Below, one piece after another: positions 42,373-50,800 of a DNA stretch of 64,000 nucleotides (positions are counted from its first letter, which is position 1; each line of letters starts with the position of its first letter). The notes below the pieces were generated by a model. It saw only the letters and a program-made list of their open reading frames with translations, ran no database searches and had not been told where the DNA came from. A program made the position numbers and the translations under genes. The stretch is from the NCBI GenBank assembly GCA_900466745.1, contig UBNE01000015.1, positions 62,001 to 126,000 on the forward strand, read 5' to 3'. Source of the DNA: Hyphomicrobiales bacterium. GTDB taxonomy: Bacteria; Pseudomonadota; Alphaproteobacteria; Rhizobiales; Beijerinckiaceae.

Positions 42373-43299
42373 GTGAGCATCGTCTACAAGGCGAGCCCGG
42401 AGCGGGCGGGGCAATGGGCCGCCGCCTTCGCCCGCCAGGCGCCCGACATGCCGTTCCACATCTGGCCGGAAACCGGCGACCCCGCCGCCGTCGAATATCT
42501 GCTGCTCTGGCAGCCGCCGGAGCGGATCGCCGAGACCTTCCCGAATCTGAAGATGGTCTTCTCGGTCGGGGCCGGCGTCGACCAGCTCGATTTCGACCGG
42601 TTGCCGCCGGAGCTGCCGGTGGTGCGCATGCTCGAGCCCGGCATCGCCGAGAGCATGGCCGAATTCGTCTGCATGGCGGCGCTGATGCTGCATCGGGACA
42701 TGGTTGGCTACATCGACCAGCAGCGCCGCAAGCAGTGGCGGGAGATCCAGGTCCGGGCCGGCAGCGACCGCCGCGTCGGCATCCTCGGTCTCGGCCAGCT
42801 CGGCCAGGCGAGCCTGGAAAGGCTGCGGCCCTTCGGCTTTCGCCTCTCCGGCTGGAACCGCTCGCCGCGGCGGATCGAGGGTGTCTCGACCTTTGCCGGC
42901 CCGGACGAATTGCCCGCCTTCCTGGCGCAGACGGACATCCTGGTCTGCCTGCTGCCGCTGACCGAGGCGACGCGCGGCCTGCTCGATGCGCGGCTGTTCG
43001 CGCAGCTCCCGCGGGGGGCGGCATTGATCAATGTCGGGCGCGGCGGCCATCTCGTCGAGGCCGACCTGCTGGCGGCGCTGGAGAGCGGCCAGCTCTCGGG
43101 CGCGCTGATCGACGTGCTCGACCCCGAGCCGCCGGCGCCGGAGCATCCGTTCTGGCATCATCCGCGCATCGTGATGACGCCCCATATCGCCAGCATGACG
43201 CGCCCCGAAAGCGGCGCCGCCTTCGTGCTCGACACGATCGAGCGCCATCGCCGGGGGCACCCCATCGCGGGGCTGGTGGCGCGCGACCGGCGCTACTGA
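42373..43299 (+). CDS. ghrA: glyoxylate/hydroxypyruvate reductase A
   Basis: 308 residues from the GTG at 42373, which has AGGAGC 6 bases upstream; upstream in-frame codons lie in the oxidase gene and look unrelated. NAD(P) motif GILGLGQLGQASLERL (~136), then NVGRGGHLVEADLLAALE, PAPEHPFWHHPRI with the catalytic His, and the expected Arg and Glu blocks. It reduces glyoxylate or hydroxypyruvate. It begins 10 bases after the oxidase stop, so the oxidase product may be an oxo-acid that this enzyme reduces. Confidence 0.87.
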   Translation: MSIVYKASPERAGQWAAAFARQAPDMPFHIWPETGDPAAVEYLLLWQPPERIAETFPNLKMVFSVGAGVDQLDFDRLPPELPVVRMLEPGIAESMAEFVCMAALMLHRDMVGYIDQQRRKQWREIQVRAGSDRRVGILGLGQLGQASLERLRPFGFRLSGWNRSPRRIEGVSTFAGPDELPAFLAQTDILVCLLPLTEATRGLLDARLFAQLPRGAALINVGRGGHLVEADLLAALESGQLSGALIDVLDPEPPAPEHPFWHHPRIVMTPHIASMTRPESGAAFVLDTIERHRRGHPIAGLVARDRRY

Positions 43300-43318
43300 G
43301 CGCCGCGACGGCAGCGTC

Positions 43319-44074
43319 TCAGCCGGGCAGGTCCACGCCGCCGAGGACGCGCCTGGTCACGATCCGCAGGGCGCGCGCATCGGCATAGCCGACGGCGCGG
43401 GCGATCTGATGCGGAGGGTGGCCGTCCGAGGCCAGAGCCAGCGCCCGCACGACCCGCAGCCGCGCCCGCCAGTCGCCGAAGCTCATGCCGGTCTCGGCGC
43501 GGAAGCCGCGGGTCAGGGTGCGCCGGCTCGCTCCGGCGCGCTCGGCCCAGCCGTCGAGGTCGACCGGCGAGCCCGGCTCGCTCAGCAGCGCCTCGCAGAC
43601 GCGCCGCAGGCGCGGATCGCGCGGCAGCGGCAGGGTCAGCGAGGTCTCCGGCGCGCGCGCGATCTCGTCGAGGACGAGCGCCGCGAGAAGGCCGCCGCGC
43701 CCGCTTTCGTCGTAGAGCATCGGCTCCGCCGCCAGCGCCGCGAGCGCCGCGGCGAGCAGCGGCGTGACCTCGAGCACGCGGCAGCCCGCCGGGAGGACGC
43801 CGACCGCCTCCGGCGCGACATAGGCCGAGCACATCGCCACGCTCCCATGCATCCTGACCTCGTGCGACAGGCCCGGCGGGATCCAGAGCGCATGCCGCGC
43901 GGGCAGGACCCAGGTGCCGTCCTCCGCCGTCACCAGCGTCAGCCCGGAGGTGGCGTAGAGCAGTTGGGCCCGCGGATGGCTGTGCCAGCCGGTGCTCGCT
44001 CCGCCCTCATAGGATTTCGGCATCACCGCGACGGCCCGCGGGACCGTCTGATAGGCATCGCTCTCCATGCGCAT
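43319..44074 (-). CDS. AraC family transcriptional regulator
   Basis: 251 residues. An N-terminal cupin (GWHSHPRAQLLYATSGLTLVT near residue 25) binds a ligand or the dimer partner. The C-terminal AraC double HTH (LDGWAERAGASRRTLTRGF, then IARAVGYADARALRIVTRRV) occupies residues ~170-245. It is divergent from an MFS gene with a 93-base gap and has AAGGAGG before its ATG. It probably controls the MFS-acetamidase-binding-protein series on the plus strand. Confidence 0.9.
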   Translation of the reverse strand: MRMESDAYQTVPRAVAVMPKSYEGGASTGWHSHPRAQLLYATSGLTLVTAEDGTWVLPARHALWIPPGLSHEVRMHGSVAMCSAYVAPEAVGVLPAGCRVLEVTPLLAAALAALAAEPMLYDESGRGGLLAALVLDEIARAPETSLTLPLPRDPRLRRVCEALLSEPGSPVDLDGWAERAGASRRTLTRGFRAETGMSFGDWRARLRVVRALALASDGHPPHQIARAVGYADARALRIVTRRVLGGVDLPG

Positions 44075-44167
44075 CGCGACCTCCTTTGGCCCGGACGAGC
44101 CATAGAACGGCCCGACAGCGCGCAGCGGGTCAAGCTAGAAAACAGGGTCCCGATAGCGAGCACCGTC

Positions 44168-45364
44168 ATGTCGCCCGAAACCCTGTCCAAGCGAACCCTG
44201 CGCTTCGTCAACGCCGCCCATGCGCTCGATCATTTCGTGCTGCTGATCTACCCGACCGCGGTGCTCGCCATCGCGGCGCAGACCGGGCTGAACTATGCCG
44301 AGCTGATCGGGCTCGCGACCGGCGCCTTCGTCGCCTTCGGCCTGTGCTCCCTGCCGATGGGCTGGCTCTCCGACCGCTTCGGCCGGCGCAACATGCTCGC
44401 CGTGTTCTTCCTCGGCTACGGCCTGTCCTGCCTCGGCGTGGCCAGCGCGAGCCAGCCCGCCGCCTTCGCCGCCTGGCTCCTGGTGCTCGGCGTCGCCTCC
44501 GCGATCTACCACCCCGTCGGCTCGACGATGCTGGTCAACCACGCCGGCCAGCTCGGGCGCGATCTCGGCGTCAACGCCGTCTGGGGCAATCTCGGCGCGG
44601 CCTCGGCGGCCGGCGTCACCGCGCTCGTCGCCGCGAGCCTCGGCTGGCGCGCCGCCTTCGTGCTGCCCGGGCTGATCTGCCTCGGCCTCGGGGTCGCCTT
44701 CCTGATGCTGGTGCCCGGCGACGGCGAGCCGCATGCCAACCGCGCCGGCAAGGCGGAGCTGATTCCGCTGGGCCGCCCGGTGGCGCTCCTGATCGTCTTC
44801 GCCATCGCCATCATCGCCGGCGGCATGACCTTCAACCTGACGACCATCGCCCTGCCGAAGATCCTCGACGAGCGGCTCGGCCTCGACCTGCCGCTGGCGC
44901 TGACCGGCTCGCTGGCGACGCTGGTCTTCATCTTCGGCGCCGGGGCGCAATGGCTGATGGGCCGGCTCGTCGACCGCTATACCTTGCCGGCGCTGTTCGT
45001 CGGCCTCGCCCTGCTGCAGCCGATCGGGCTCGTCATCGCGGCGATGACGCAGGGCGTCCCGCTGCTGCTCGGCCTGGTGCTGACGATGACCGCGATCTAC
45101 GGGCAGGTGGTCATCAACGACGCGATGGTCGCCCGCTACGTCCCGGCCCAACACCGCGCCAAGGCGTTCAGCGTGCGCTATTTCCTCGGCTTCACGGTCA
45201 GCGGCTTCGTGGTGCCGATGCTGGCGGTGCTCTATGCGCGGGGCGGCTTCGGGCTGGTGCTGGGTGCGGCCGCCCTGTTCGGGCTGGTCGTCTGGTGCGC
45301 CTCGGTCGCCTTCTACTGGCTGGCGCAGGGCTCGCGCACCGAGATGGCGACGCCGGCCGAATAG
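44168..45364 (+). CDS. MFS transporter
   Basis: 398 residues and twelve predicted membrane segments. Motif A is GWLSDRFGRRNMLAV after helix 2, and a second motif-A-like loop is MGRLVDRYTLPAL. The start at 44168 is chosen because the signal-free cytoplasmic N terminus MSPETLSKRTLRFVNAAHALD leads straight into helix 1; the frame is open upstream but is antisense to the AraC gene. The substrate is unknown; the neighbours suggest uptake of a compound related to amides. Confidence 0.87.
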   Translation: MSPETLSKRTLRFVNAAHALDHFVLLIYPTAVLAIAAQTGLNYAELIGLATGAFVAFGLCSLPMGWLSDRFGRRNMLAVFFLGYGLSCLGVASASQPAAFAAWLLVLGVASAIYHPVGSTMLVNHAGQLGRDLGVNAVWGNLGAASAAGVTALVAASLGWRAAFVLPGLICLGLGVAFLMLVPGDGEPHANRAGKAELIPLGRPVALLIVFAIAIIAGGMTFNLTTIALPKILDERLGLDLPLALTGSLATLVFIFGAGAQWLMGRLVDRYTLPALFVGLALLQPIGLVIAAMTQGVPLLLGLVLTMTAIYGQVVINDAMVARYVPAQHRAKAFSVRYFLGFTVSGFVVPMLAVLYARGGFGLVLGAAALFGLVVWCASVAFYWLAQGSRTEMATPAE

Positions 45365-45493
45365 CGGCGCAGCCCGGCGAAACAGGCAGGGCGGCCCTCC
45401 GCCGCCCGCCCTTCCCCCACGCGCACCTTCTTCTAGGATCGCGATGCGCGGCGGCCCGCCGCCGCGCCCGCCTCCAGCCGCAGAAGGTCCGCC

Positions 45494-46426
45494 ATGACGC
45501 GCCACCATTTCCAGCCGACGCAATATGCGAACGTGATCGGCACCCTGCCCGCCGTGCTCGAGATCGCCAGCGGCGACAGCGTCGTCACGACGACGCTCGA
45601 CGCCGCCGGCACCGACCATGACGGCGCCCAGAAGGCGCCGCGCGGCAACCCGATGACCGGCCCCTTCTTCGTCACCGGCGCCGAGCCCGGCGACGCGCTG
45701 CTGGTGACGATCGAGCGGATGACGCCGAACCGCGCAACCGGCTGGACCTATTCGCCGCTGGCGCCCGGCGTGCTCGACCCGGCGATCCTGGCCGAGCTGC
45801 CGAAGCGCGAGCGCCATGAATGGGCGATCGACGCCAAGGCCGGCACGGTGAAGCTGCTCGACCCCTCGCCGCGCATCCGCGACTGGAGCTTCCCGCTCGC
45901 GCCCATGCTCGGCTGCTTCGGCGTCGCGCCCGAGCGCGGCCAGGCGATCTCGACGGCGACCAGCGGCGCCCATGGCGGCAATATGGACTACCGGCTGTTC
46001 GGCCCGGGCGCGACCGTCGCCTTCCCGGTCCAGGCCGAGGGCGGCCTGTTCTTCCTCGGCGACGGCCATGCCTGCCAGGGCGACGGCGAGATCGCCGGCA
46101 CCGGCGTCGAGACCTCGTTCGAGGTCGAATTCCGCGTCGAACTGCGCAAGCGGCAGAGGCTGCTCTGGCCGCGCGGCGAGACGCAGACGGAGCTGCTCGT
46201 CATCGCCGCCGGACGCCCGCTCGACCAGCCGCTGCAATTCGCCACCACCGAGATGCTGCGCTGGATCGGCGAGGATCTCGGCGTCGATGCCGTCGAGGCC
46301 AGCCATCTGCTCGGTCAGGCGGTCCGCTACGACGTCGCCAACGTCTTCAACCCGGCCTATTGCGTCGCCTGCCGGCTGGAGAAGAGCGCGATTACGCAGG
46401 GCATGTCGCTGCGCGGCAAGGGCTGA
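45494..46426 (+). CDS. acetamidase/formamidase family protein
   Basis: 310 residues, full length for the AmdA/FmdA family. Typical sites: GAEPGDALLVTIERM (~60), NMDYRLFGPGA and the metal-binding GDGHACQGDGE (~185), then GIETS-like GTGVETS. It hydrolyses formamide or acetamide, giving ammonia. Placed between the MFS gene and a binding-protein gene, it may supply nitrogen from an imported amide. AAGG lies 9 bases before the ATG. Confidence 0.88.
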   Translation: MTRHHFQPTQYANVIGTLPAVLEIASGDSVVTTTLDAAGTDHDGAQKAPRGNPMTGPFFVTGAEPGDALLVTIERMTPNRATGWTYSPLAPGVLDPAILAELPKRERHEWAIDAKAGTVKLLDPSPRIRDWSFPLAPMLGCFGVAPERGQAISTATSGAHGGNMDYRLFGPGATVAFPVQAEGGLFFLGDGHACQGDGEIAGTGVETSFEVEFRVELRKRQRLLWPRGETQTELLVIAAGRPLDQPLQFATTEMLRWIGEDLGVDAVEASHLLGQAVRYDVANVFNPAYCVACRLEKSAITQGMSLRGKG

Positions 46427-46569
46427 CCGAAAGCGTTGAGCGGCAAGCCCCGGAAAGCGGCAACGCCAGCCGGGAAGAAGCGCACCCCGCTCACGATCGA
46501 GGAAGCGAAACCGGACGCGCCGCCGCCGCAGGCAGGCGGGACGGGCGCCGGACCATGGAGGAGAACGCG

Positions 46570-47754
46570 ATGTCACGATGGTCAATCCTCGCCGCCGCCG
46601 CGGCGCTGATCGGGTTCGGCCCGCTCGCCGCCCAGGCGCAGCCGAAGCCTGCCCTGCCCAAGCCCAAGGCGCCGCTGACGATCAGCGTCATCGACGTCGC
46701 CGGCGACCTGCAGATCAGCCAGCCCGCGATCGAGAAATTCCAGAAGGAGCATCCGGACCTCGTCGCGCGCTTCGTCTTCACCAAGGCGACGGCGCCGGAG
46801 CTCGCCGGCAAGCTCAAGGCGCAGCAGCAGGCCGGGCGCGTCGACATCGACTTCGTCCTGACCGGCAACGACGCGCTCGCGGCCGGGATGGAGCAGAATC
46901 TCTGGCTCGAGATCTTCCCGACATATGCCGACCGCTTTCCCGCGCTCGACAAGCTCTACATCCCCGGCGCCTATGCCATGCAGAAGATGGCGCGCGGCCA
47001 GGCGATGGTGCTCGACTGGTACCCGTCCGGGCCGCTGCTCGAATACGACCCGGCCAAGGTCAAGGACATGCCGAAGACGGCCGAGGAGCTGCTCGCCTGG
47101 TGCAAGGCCCATCCCAACCGCTTCATGTATGCCCGCCCGGCGAATTCGGGACCGGGCCGTACCTTCGTGATGGGCCTGCCCTATCTGCTCGGCGACAAGG
47201 ACCCGCAGGATCCGGTCAAGGGCTGGGACAAGACCTGGGCCTATCTGAAGGAGATGAACGACTGCATCGAGTACTACCCGTCCGGCACCACCGCGACGAT
47301 GAAGGAACTCGGCGACGGCTCGCGCGACATCATCGCCACCACCACCGGCTGGGACATCAATCCGCGCTATCTCGGCATCGTGCCGGAGAGCTTCAAGGTG
47401 GCGACGCTGAAGGGCTTCCACTGGGTCGGCGATGCCAACTACATGGCGATCCCGAAGGGCGTCACCGGCGAGAAGCTCGACGTCGCGCTGGCGCTGATGG
47501 CCTATCTGCTGGAGCCGGCGCAGCAGGCCTATATGTACGACCACGGCTACATGTATCCCGGCCCCTCGATCCACGGCGTGACCATCGACATGGCGCCGAA
47601 GGACAGCCAGGAGACGATCGCCAGGTTCGGCCGGCCGGAATATGCCGCAATGATCGCCGACAACCCGACAGAGCCGCCGCTCGACGCCAAGCCGCTGGTG
47701 ACGATGTTCGAGAAATGGGACCGCGAGATTGCCGGCAACAAGGCAAGGCAATGA
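46570..47754 (+). CDS. extracellular solute-binding protein (ABC type)
   Basis: 394 residues from the ATG at 46570, with GGAGGAGA 4 bases upstream. A signal peptide (LAAAAALIGFGPLAAQAQ) ends near residue 24. The mature part resembles family 1 binding proteins (AMQKMARGQAMVLDWYPSG, GWDINPRYLGIVPESF). It is the last gene of the plus-strand series and converges with a complete ABC operon that encodes another binding protein. No permease follows it, so it may use that operon's permeases. Its ligand is unknown. Confidence 0.87.
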   Translation: MSRWSILAAAAALIGFGPLAAQAQPKPALPKPKAPLTISVIDVAGDLQISQPAIEKFQKEHPDLVARFVFTKATAPELAGKLKAQQQAGRVDIDFVLTGNDALAAGMEQNLWLEIFPTYADRFPALDKLYIPGAYAMQKMARGQAMVLDWYPSGPLLEYDPAKVKDMPKTAEELLAWCKAHPNRFMYARPANSGPGRTFVMGLPYLLGDKDPQDPVKGWDKTWAYLKEMNDCIEYYPSGTTATMKELGDGSRDIIATTTGWDINPRYLGIVPESFKVATLKGFHWVGDANYMAIPKGVTGEKLDVALALMAYLLEPAQQAYMYDHGYMYPGPSIHGVTIDMAPKDSQETIARFGRPEYAAMIADNPTEPPLDAKPLVTMFEKWDREIAGNKARQ

Positions 47755-47802
47755 AGGCTGCCGGCGGTGCGCACAAGCCGCATCGCCGGTCTTCGCCCGC
47801 GC

Positions 47803-48633
47803 TCAGGCGCCGACCTTGGCGAGCACGTCGGCGCGCAGGAAGCGCTCGATGAACAGCATGAACAGCACCGAGGGCACGAGCAGGATCAGCGCCGTGATCG
47901 AGGCGACCTGGTAGTTTCCGCCCATCGCCGCGTTGTAGAGCAGCAGCGGCAGGGTCGTGACCTGCGGCACGCCGACGAAGAAGGTGCCAGTGAACTCGTC
48001 GAGCGATTCGAGGAAGACGAAGATGCCGCTGGCGATGATGCCCGGCGCGGCGAGCGGCAGCGTCACCGAGAAGAAGGTCTTCAGCGGCGAGGCGCCGATA
48101 TTGCGGGCGGCGAGCTCCAGGTCCCGGTCGACGGCGCCGAAAGCCGCCGCCGCGATCCAGACCGAATAGACCAGCCCATGCGCGGCATGGACCAGCACGA
48201 CGGCGAAGACCGTGCCGTTGATGCCGAGCTGATAGAAGATGCGCGCGACGTTGATGTAGATCGCAACCGAGGGAAAGGCCTGCGGCAGCAGGAAGAGGAT
48301 CATGAAGAAGGCGCGCACCGGCAGCTTCAGCCGCGCCAGCGCATAGCCGGCCGGGATCGAGAGCGCGAGCGCGACGATCACCGTCAGCACCGCGATCCAG
48401 ACCGAGGTGCCGAGCGAGGCCATGGCATCGCCGGTCGGCCGGAAGACCTGCTCCCAGTAGCGCGTGCCGTAGCTGACCGGCAGCTTGTAGGGCGTGTACC
48501 AGCGTTCCGCCACCGACCACAGCGCCAGATTGGCGAGCGGGCCGATCAGCACGAAGGCGAAGGCGGCGAGCAGGAAGGCGGCGAGCGTCGCCCGCGCGGC
48601 GGCAGCCAGGCGCATCACGGCGCGCCCGTTCAT
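47803..48633 (-). CDS. ABC transporter permease (PotC-like)
   Basis: 276 residues, six membrane segments, first at about 12-34 (AFLLAAFAFVLIGPLANLALW). The coupling motif is in ARNIGASPLKTFFSVTLPLAAPG. Last gene of the minus-strand operon ATPase-binding protein-permease-permease. The start overlaps the upstream permease stop as ATGA at 48630-48633. It is one half of the membrane channel for a spermidine/putrescine-type import system. Confidence 0.9.
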   Translation of the reverse strand: MNGRAVMRLAAAARATLAAFLLAAFAFVLIGPLANLALWSVAERWYTPYKLPVSYGTRYWEQVFRPTGDAMASLGTSVWIAVLTVIVALALSIPAGYALARLKLPVRAFFMILFLLPQAFPSVAIYINVARIFYQLGINGTVFAVVLVHAAHGLVYSVWIAAAAFGAVDRDLELAARNIGASPLKTFFSVTLPLAAPGIIASGIFVFLESLDEFTGTFFVGVPQVTTLPLLLYNAAMGGNYQVASITALILLVPSVLFMLFIERFLRADVLAKVGA

Positions 48634-49466
48634 CGGGCGCCCTCCTGCGCCATGCCGCGCCTGAGATAGATGATCGCCGCGCCGGCCGAGATCAGATAGG
48701 TGATGACGCCGAGCGCGTTGGCCGTCGCATAGTCGCCATAGGCGTTGATGCGGAAAGCCATGTCGACCGTCAGCATGGTCGGCTGCGAGCCCGCCACCAT
48801 CATCGGCACCGAGAGCACCGAGAGCATCGTCACGAAGGAGAGCACGAGCGCGACGAGCAGCGTCGGCATCACCTGCGGCAAGGCGAGCTCGATCAGCACG
48901 CGGATGCGCGAAGCGCCGAGATTGCGGCCGGCCTCGAGCGTGGCGCGGTCGATGGCGGCCAGCGCCCCGGCGAGCAGCAGCGCGACGAAGGGCGTCTGCT
49001 TCCAGACGAAGGTGGCGATGATGCCGCGCCAGTCGAGGAAGCTCACCGCCTGAAGCGGCTCGATCAGCCCGAGCGAGACGAAGCTGTTGTTCATCAGCCC
49101 GTTCTTGGCGAGGAAGGTGCGCATGCACTGCGCCGCGACGATGAAGGGGATGAAGAGCGGCCAGCGATAGAGCGCCTTCAGCGTCCCGACGATCCAGCGG
49201 TTCTCGCCGAGCGTGAGCGTGCCGGCGATGACGATCGCGGCGAGCCCGGTGAAGAAGCAGGAGGCGAGCACGATCACGACGGTGAAGACGACGTCGCCGG
49301 AATAGAGCTCCCAGGCCTTGCCGAAGGATTGCAGCGAGAAGCCGCCATCCGGCCCGGTGAAGGCCGAGACCAGCGAGAAAAAGAGCGGGTAAAGGAACAG
49401 CGCCGCCACGAGCGCGAGGCCGGGCGCGATCAGCAGCAAGGCGAGCTGGCGTTGGGAAAGGCTCAT
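48630..49466 (-). CDS. ABC transporter permease (PotB-like)
   Basis: 278 residues from the ATG at 49466, where SLSQRQLALLLIAPG begins the usual N-terminal helix; an ATG at 49529 would add 21 poorly matching residues. The EAA-type coupling motif is in AGRNLGASRIRVLIELALPQ. The gap of 188 bases to the upstream binding-protein gene holds a repeat element. It pairs with the 47803 permease. No clear ribosome-binding site is seen. Confidence 0.9.
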   Translation of the reverse strand: MSLSQRQLALLLIAPGLALVAALFLYPLFFSLVSAFTGPDGGFSLQSFGKAWELYSGDVVFTVVIVLASCFFTGLAAIVIAGTLTLGENRWIVGTLKALYRWPLFIPFIVAAQCMRTFLAKNGLMNNSFVSLGLIEPLQAVSFLDWRGIIATFVWKQTPFVALLLAGALAAIDRATLEAGRNLGASRIRVLIELALPQVMPTLLVALVLSFVTMLSVLSVPMMVAGSQPTMLTVDMAFRINAYGDYATANALGVITYLISAGAAIIYLRRGMAQEGAR

Positions 49467-49515
49467 GGCGAGCGAGGCTTTCGGCAATGAAAAGGGTCGG
49501 AGTCCAAAGCGCGAC

Positions 49516-49616
49516 GTCATCCCGGACAAGCGGCGTCAGCCGCGCCGATCCGGGATCCATGCCTGAACCGTTCCGGCATGGATCCCGGGTCTGCGCTTCG
49601 CTCCGCCCGGGATGAC
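49516..49616. repeat. palindromic repeat element inside ABC operon
   Basis: Outer arms GTCATCCCGG (49516-49525) and CCGGGATGAC (49607-49616) are perfect inverted repeats. Between them GGGATCCATGCC (49552-49563) pairs with GGCATGGATCCC (49575-49586) over 12 bp. The element sits between the binding-protein and permease genes. The layout resembles REP/BIME or small non-autonomous repeat elements common in this group of bacteria. A related string GCCATCCCGGG occurs at 49634-49644. Confidence 0.8.
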
Positions 49617-49654
49617 CACGTGTCCGTTCACGCGCCATCCCGGGCGGAAAGGCC

Positions 49655-50785
49655 TCAGTTCGCGACCTTCTTCTCGTAGCCCTCGAGGATGTCGTTGAAG
49701 TAGGGCGCGATCGGGAAGGGCTTGGCGTTCTTGGACAGGTCGGCCGGGGTGATGTCGGTGAAGAGCTTGTCCCAGGCGGCCTTGTCGAGCTTGCCTTCGA
49801 GGTTCTTGGCGTCGATGCCCGGATACCAGTTGAACTTCTTGACGATGCCGTCGGCCTGGACCTGCGGCGAGGTGGCGAGCGCGATGAACTCCTCGGCCAG
49901 CTTCTTCTGGGCCGATTTCTCCGGCACGGCGTAATACATCGGCTGGCCCGGCATGCCGGGCGCGGCGAGCTTCAGCTTCATGTTGGGCGGCAGCTTGCCG
50001 TCGGCCTGCCAGGAATAGAACATGTCGACCCAGACCGGGCCCATCGCGATCTCGCCGCGGTTGAGCATGTCGAGCGTGCCGGCATTGCCCGGGGTGATGA
50101 CGACGTTCCGGTTGAAGTCCTTGAGCGCGGCGAAGGCCTTGTCCCATTTGGCCTTCTCGGCCGCGTCATAGGGGCCCTGGATCAGCTTGTCGGCGTCGCC
50201 GCCGAAGGCGTAGACCCAGCCGGCGACGAAGGCGACGCCGGACATGCCGCCCTTGATGCCGTTATAGCCGAACTGCTTGGGGTTCTTCTTCACCCATTCC
50301 GCCAGCTCGGCGAAATTGTTCGGCGGGTTCTTCAGCATGTCGGCGTTGTAGGCGAGCGCCGTCTGCGACTGGAACATCGGGATGACGTAGCCCGCGACAT
50401 CGGCGCCGAGCGAGTTCTTCGCCGTCTCGCTGGAGACCAGCTTGGCGGTGTCGACATTGCCCGTGTACTTGTTGAGCAGGCCTTCCTTGACCATCTGGCC
50501 GGCGGCCTTCTGGTGGATGACGACGACGTCGAAATCGGTCGCGTTGGCGCCCTTCTGGGCGTCGAGCTTCTCATAGATCTTCTGCGAGCCGGAATCGCCC
50601 GGCCCGGTGCCGACCGAGACGACCTTCACGCCGGGATGGGCCTTCTCGAACATCGGCGCGAGATAGTCCTTGACGTAGTCGACCATGTTCTGGTCGCCGG
50701 CGGAGGCGACGTTGAGGGTCTGCGCCGATAGCGGCGATGCCGCGATCAGCGCGGCGAGCGAGCAGGCAAGCGTGAGGATGCGCAT
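49655..50785 (-). CDS. spermidine/putrescine-type ABC binding protein
   Basis: 376 residues. Signal peptide LTLACSLAALIAASPLSAQ (to ~22), then a PotD-like or iron-type binding fold: ASAGDQNMVDYVKDYLAPMF at the N terminus, VVVIHQKAAGQMVKEG, GYVIPMFQSQTALAYN and a C-terminal ALATSPQVQADG. It binds its ligand in the periplasm and hands it to the two downstream permeases. It begins 15 bases after the ATPase gene stop. The ligand is unknown. Confidence 0.87.
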   Translation of the reverse strand: MRILTLACSLAALIAASPLSAQTLNVASAGDQNMVDYVKDYLAPMFEKAHPGVKVVSVGTGPGDSGSQKIYEKLDAQKGANATDFDVVVIHQKAAGQMVKEGLLNKYTGNVDTAKLVSSETAKNSLGADVAGYVIPMFQSQTALAYNADMLKNPPNNFAELAEWVKKNPKQFGYNGIKGGMSGVAFVAGWVYAFGGDADKLIQGPYDAAEKAKWDKAFAALKDFNRNVVITPGNAGTLDMLNRGEIAMGPVWVDMFYSWQADGKLPPNMKLKLAAPGMPGQPMYYAVPEKSAQKKLAEEFIALATSPQVQADGIVKKFNWYPGIDAKNLEGKLDKAAWDKLFTDITPADLSKNAKPFPIAPYFNDILEGYEKKVAN

Positions 50786-50800
50786 GTGTCTGACTCCCTG

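Noticed and set aside
43409-44167. Upstream extension of the MFS gene
   Set aside because: This part is antisense to the AraC regulator; the first membrane helix and cytoplasmic N terminus fit the ATG at 44168.
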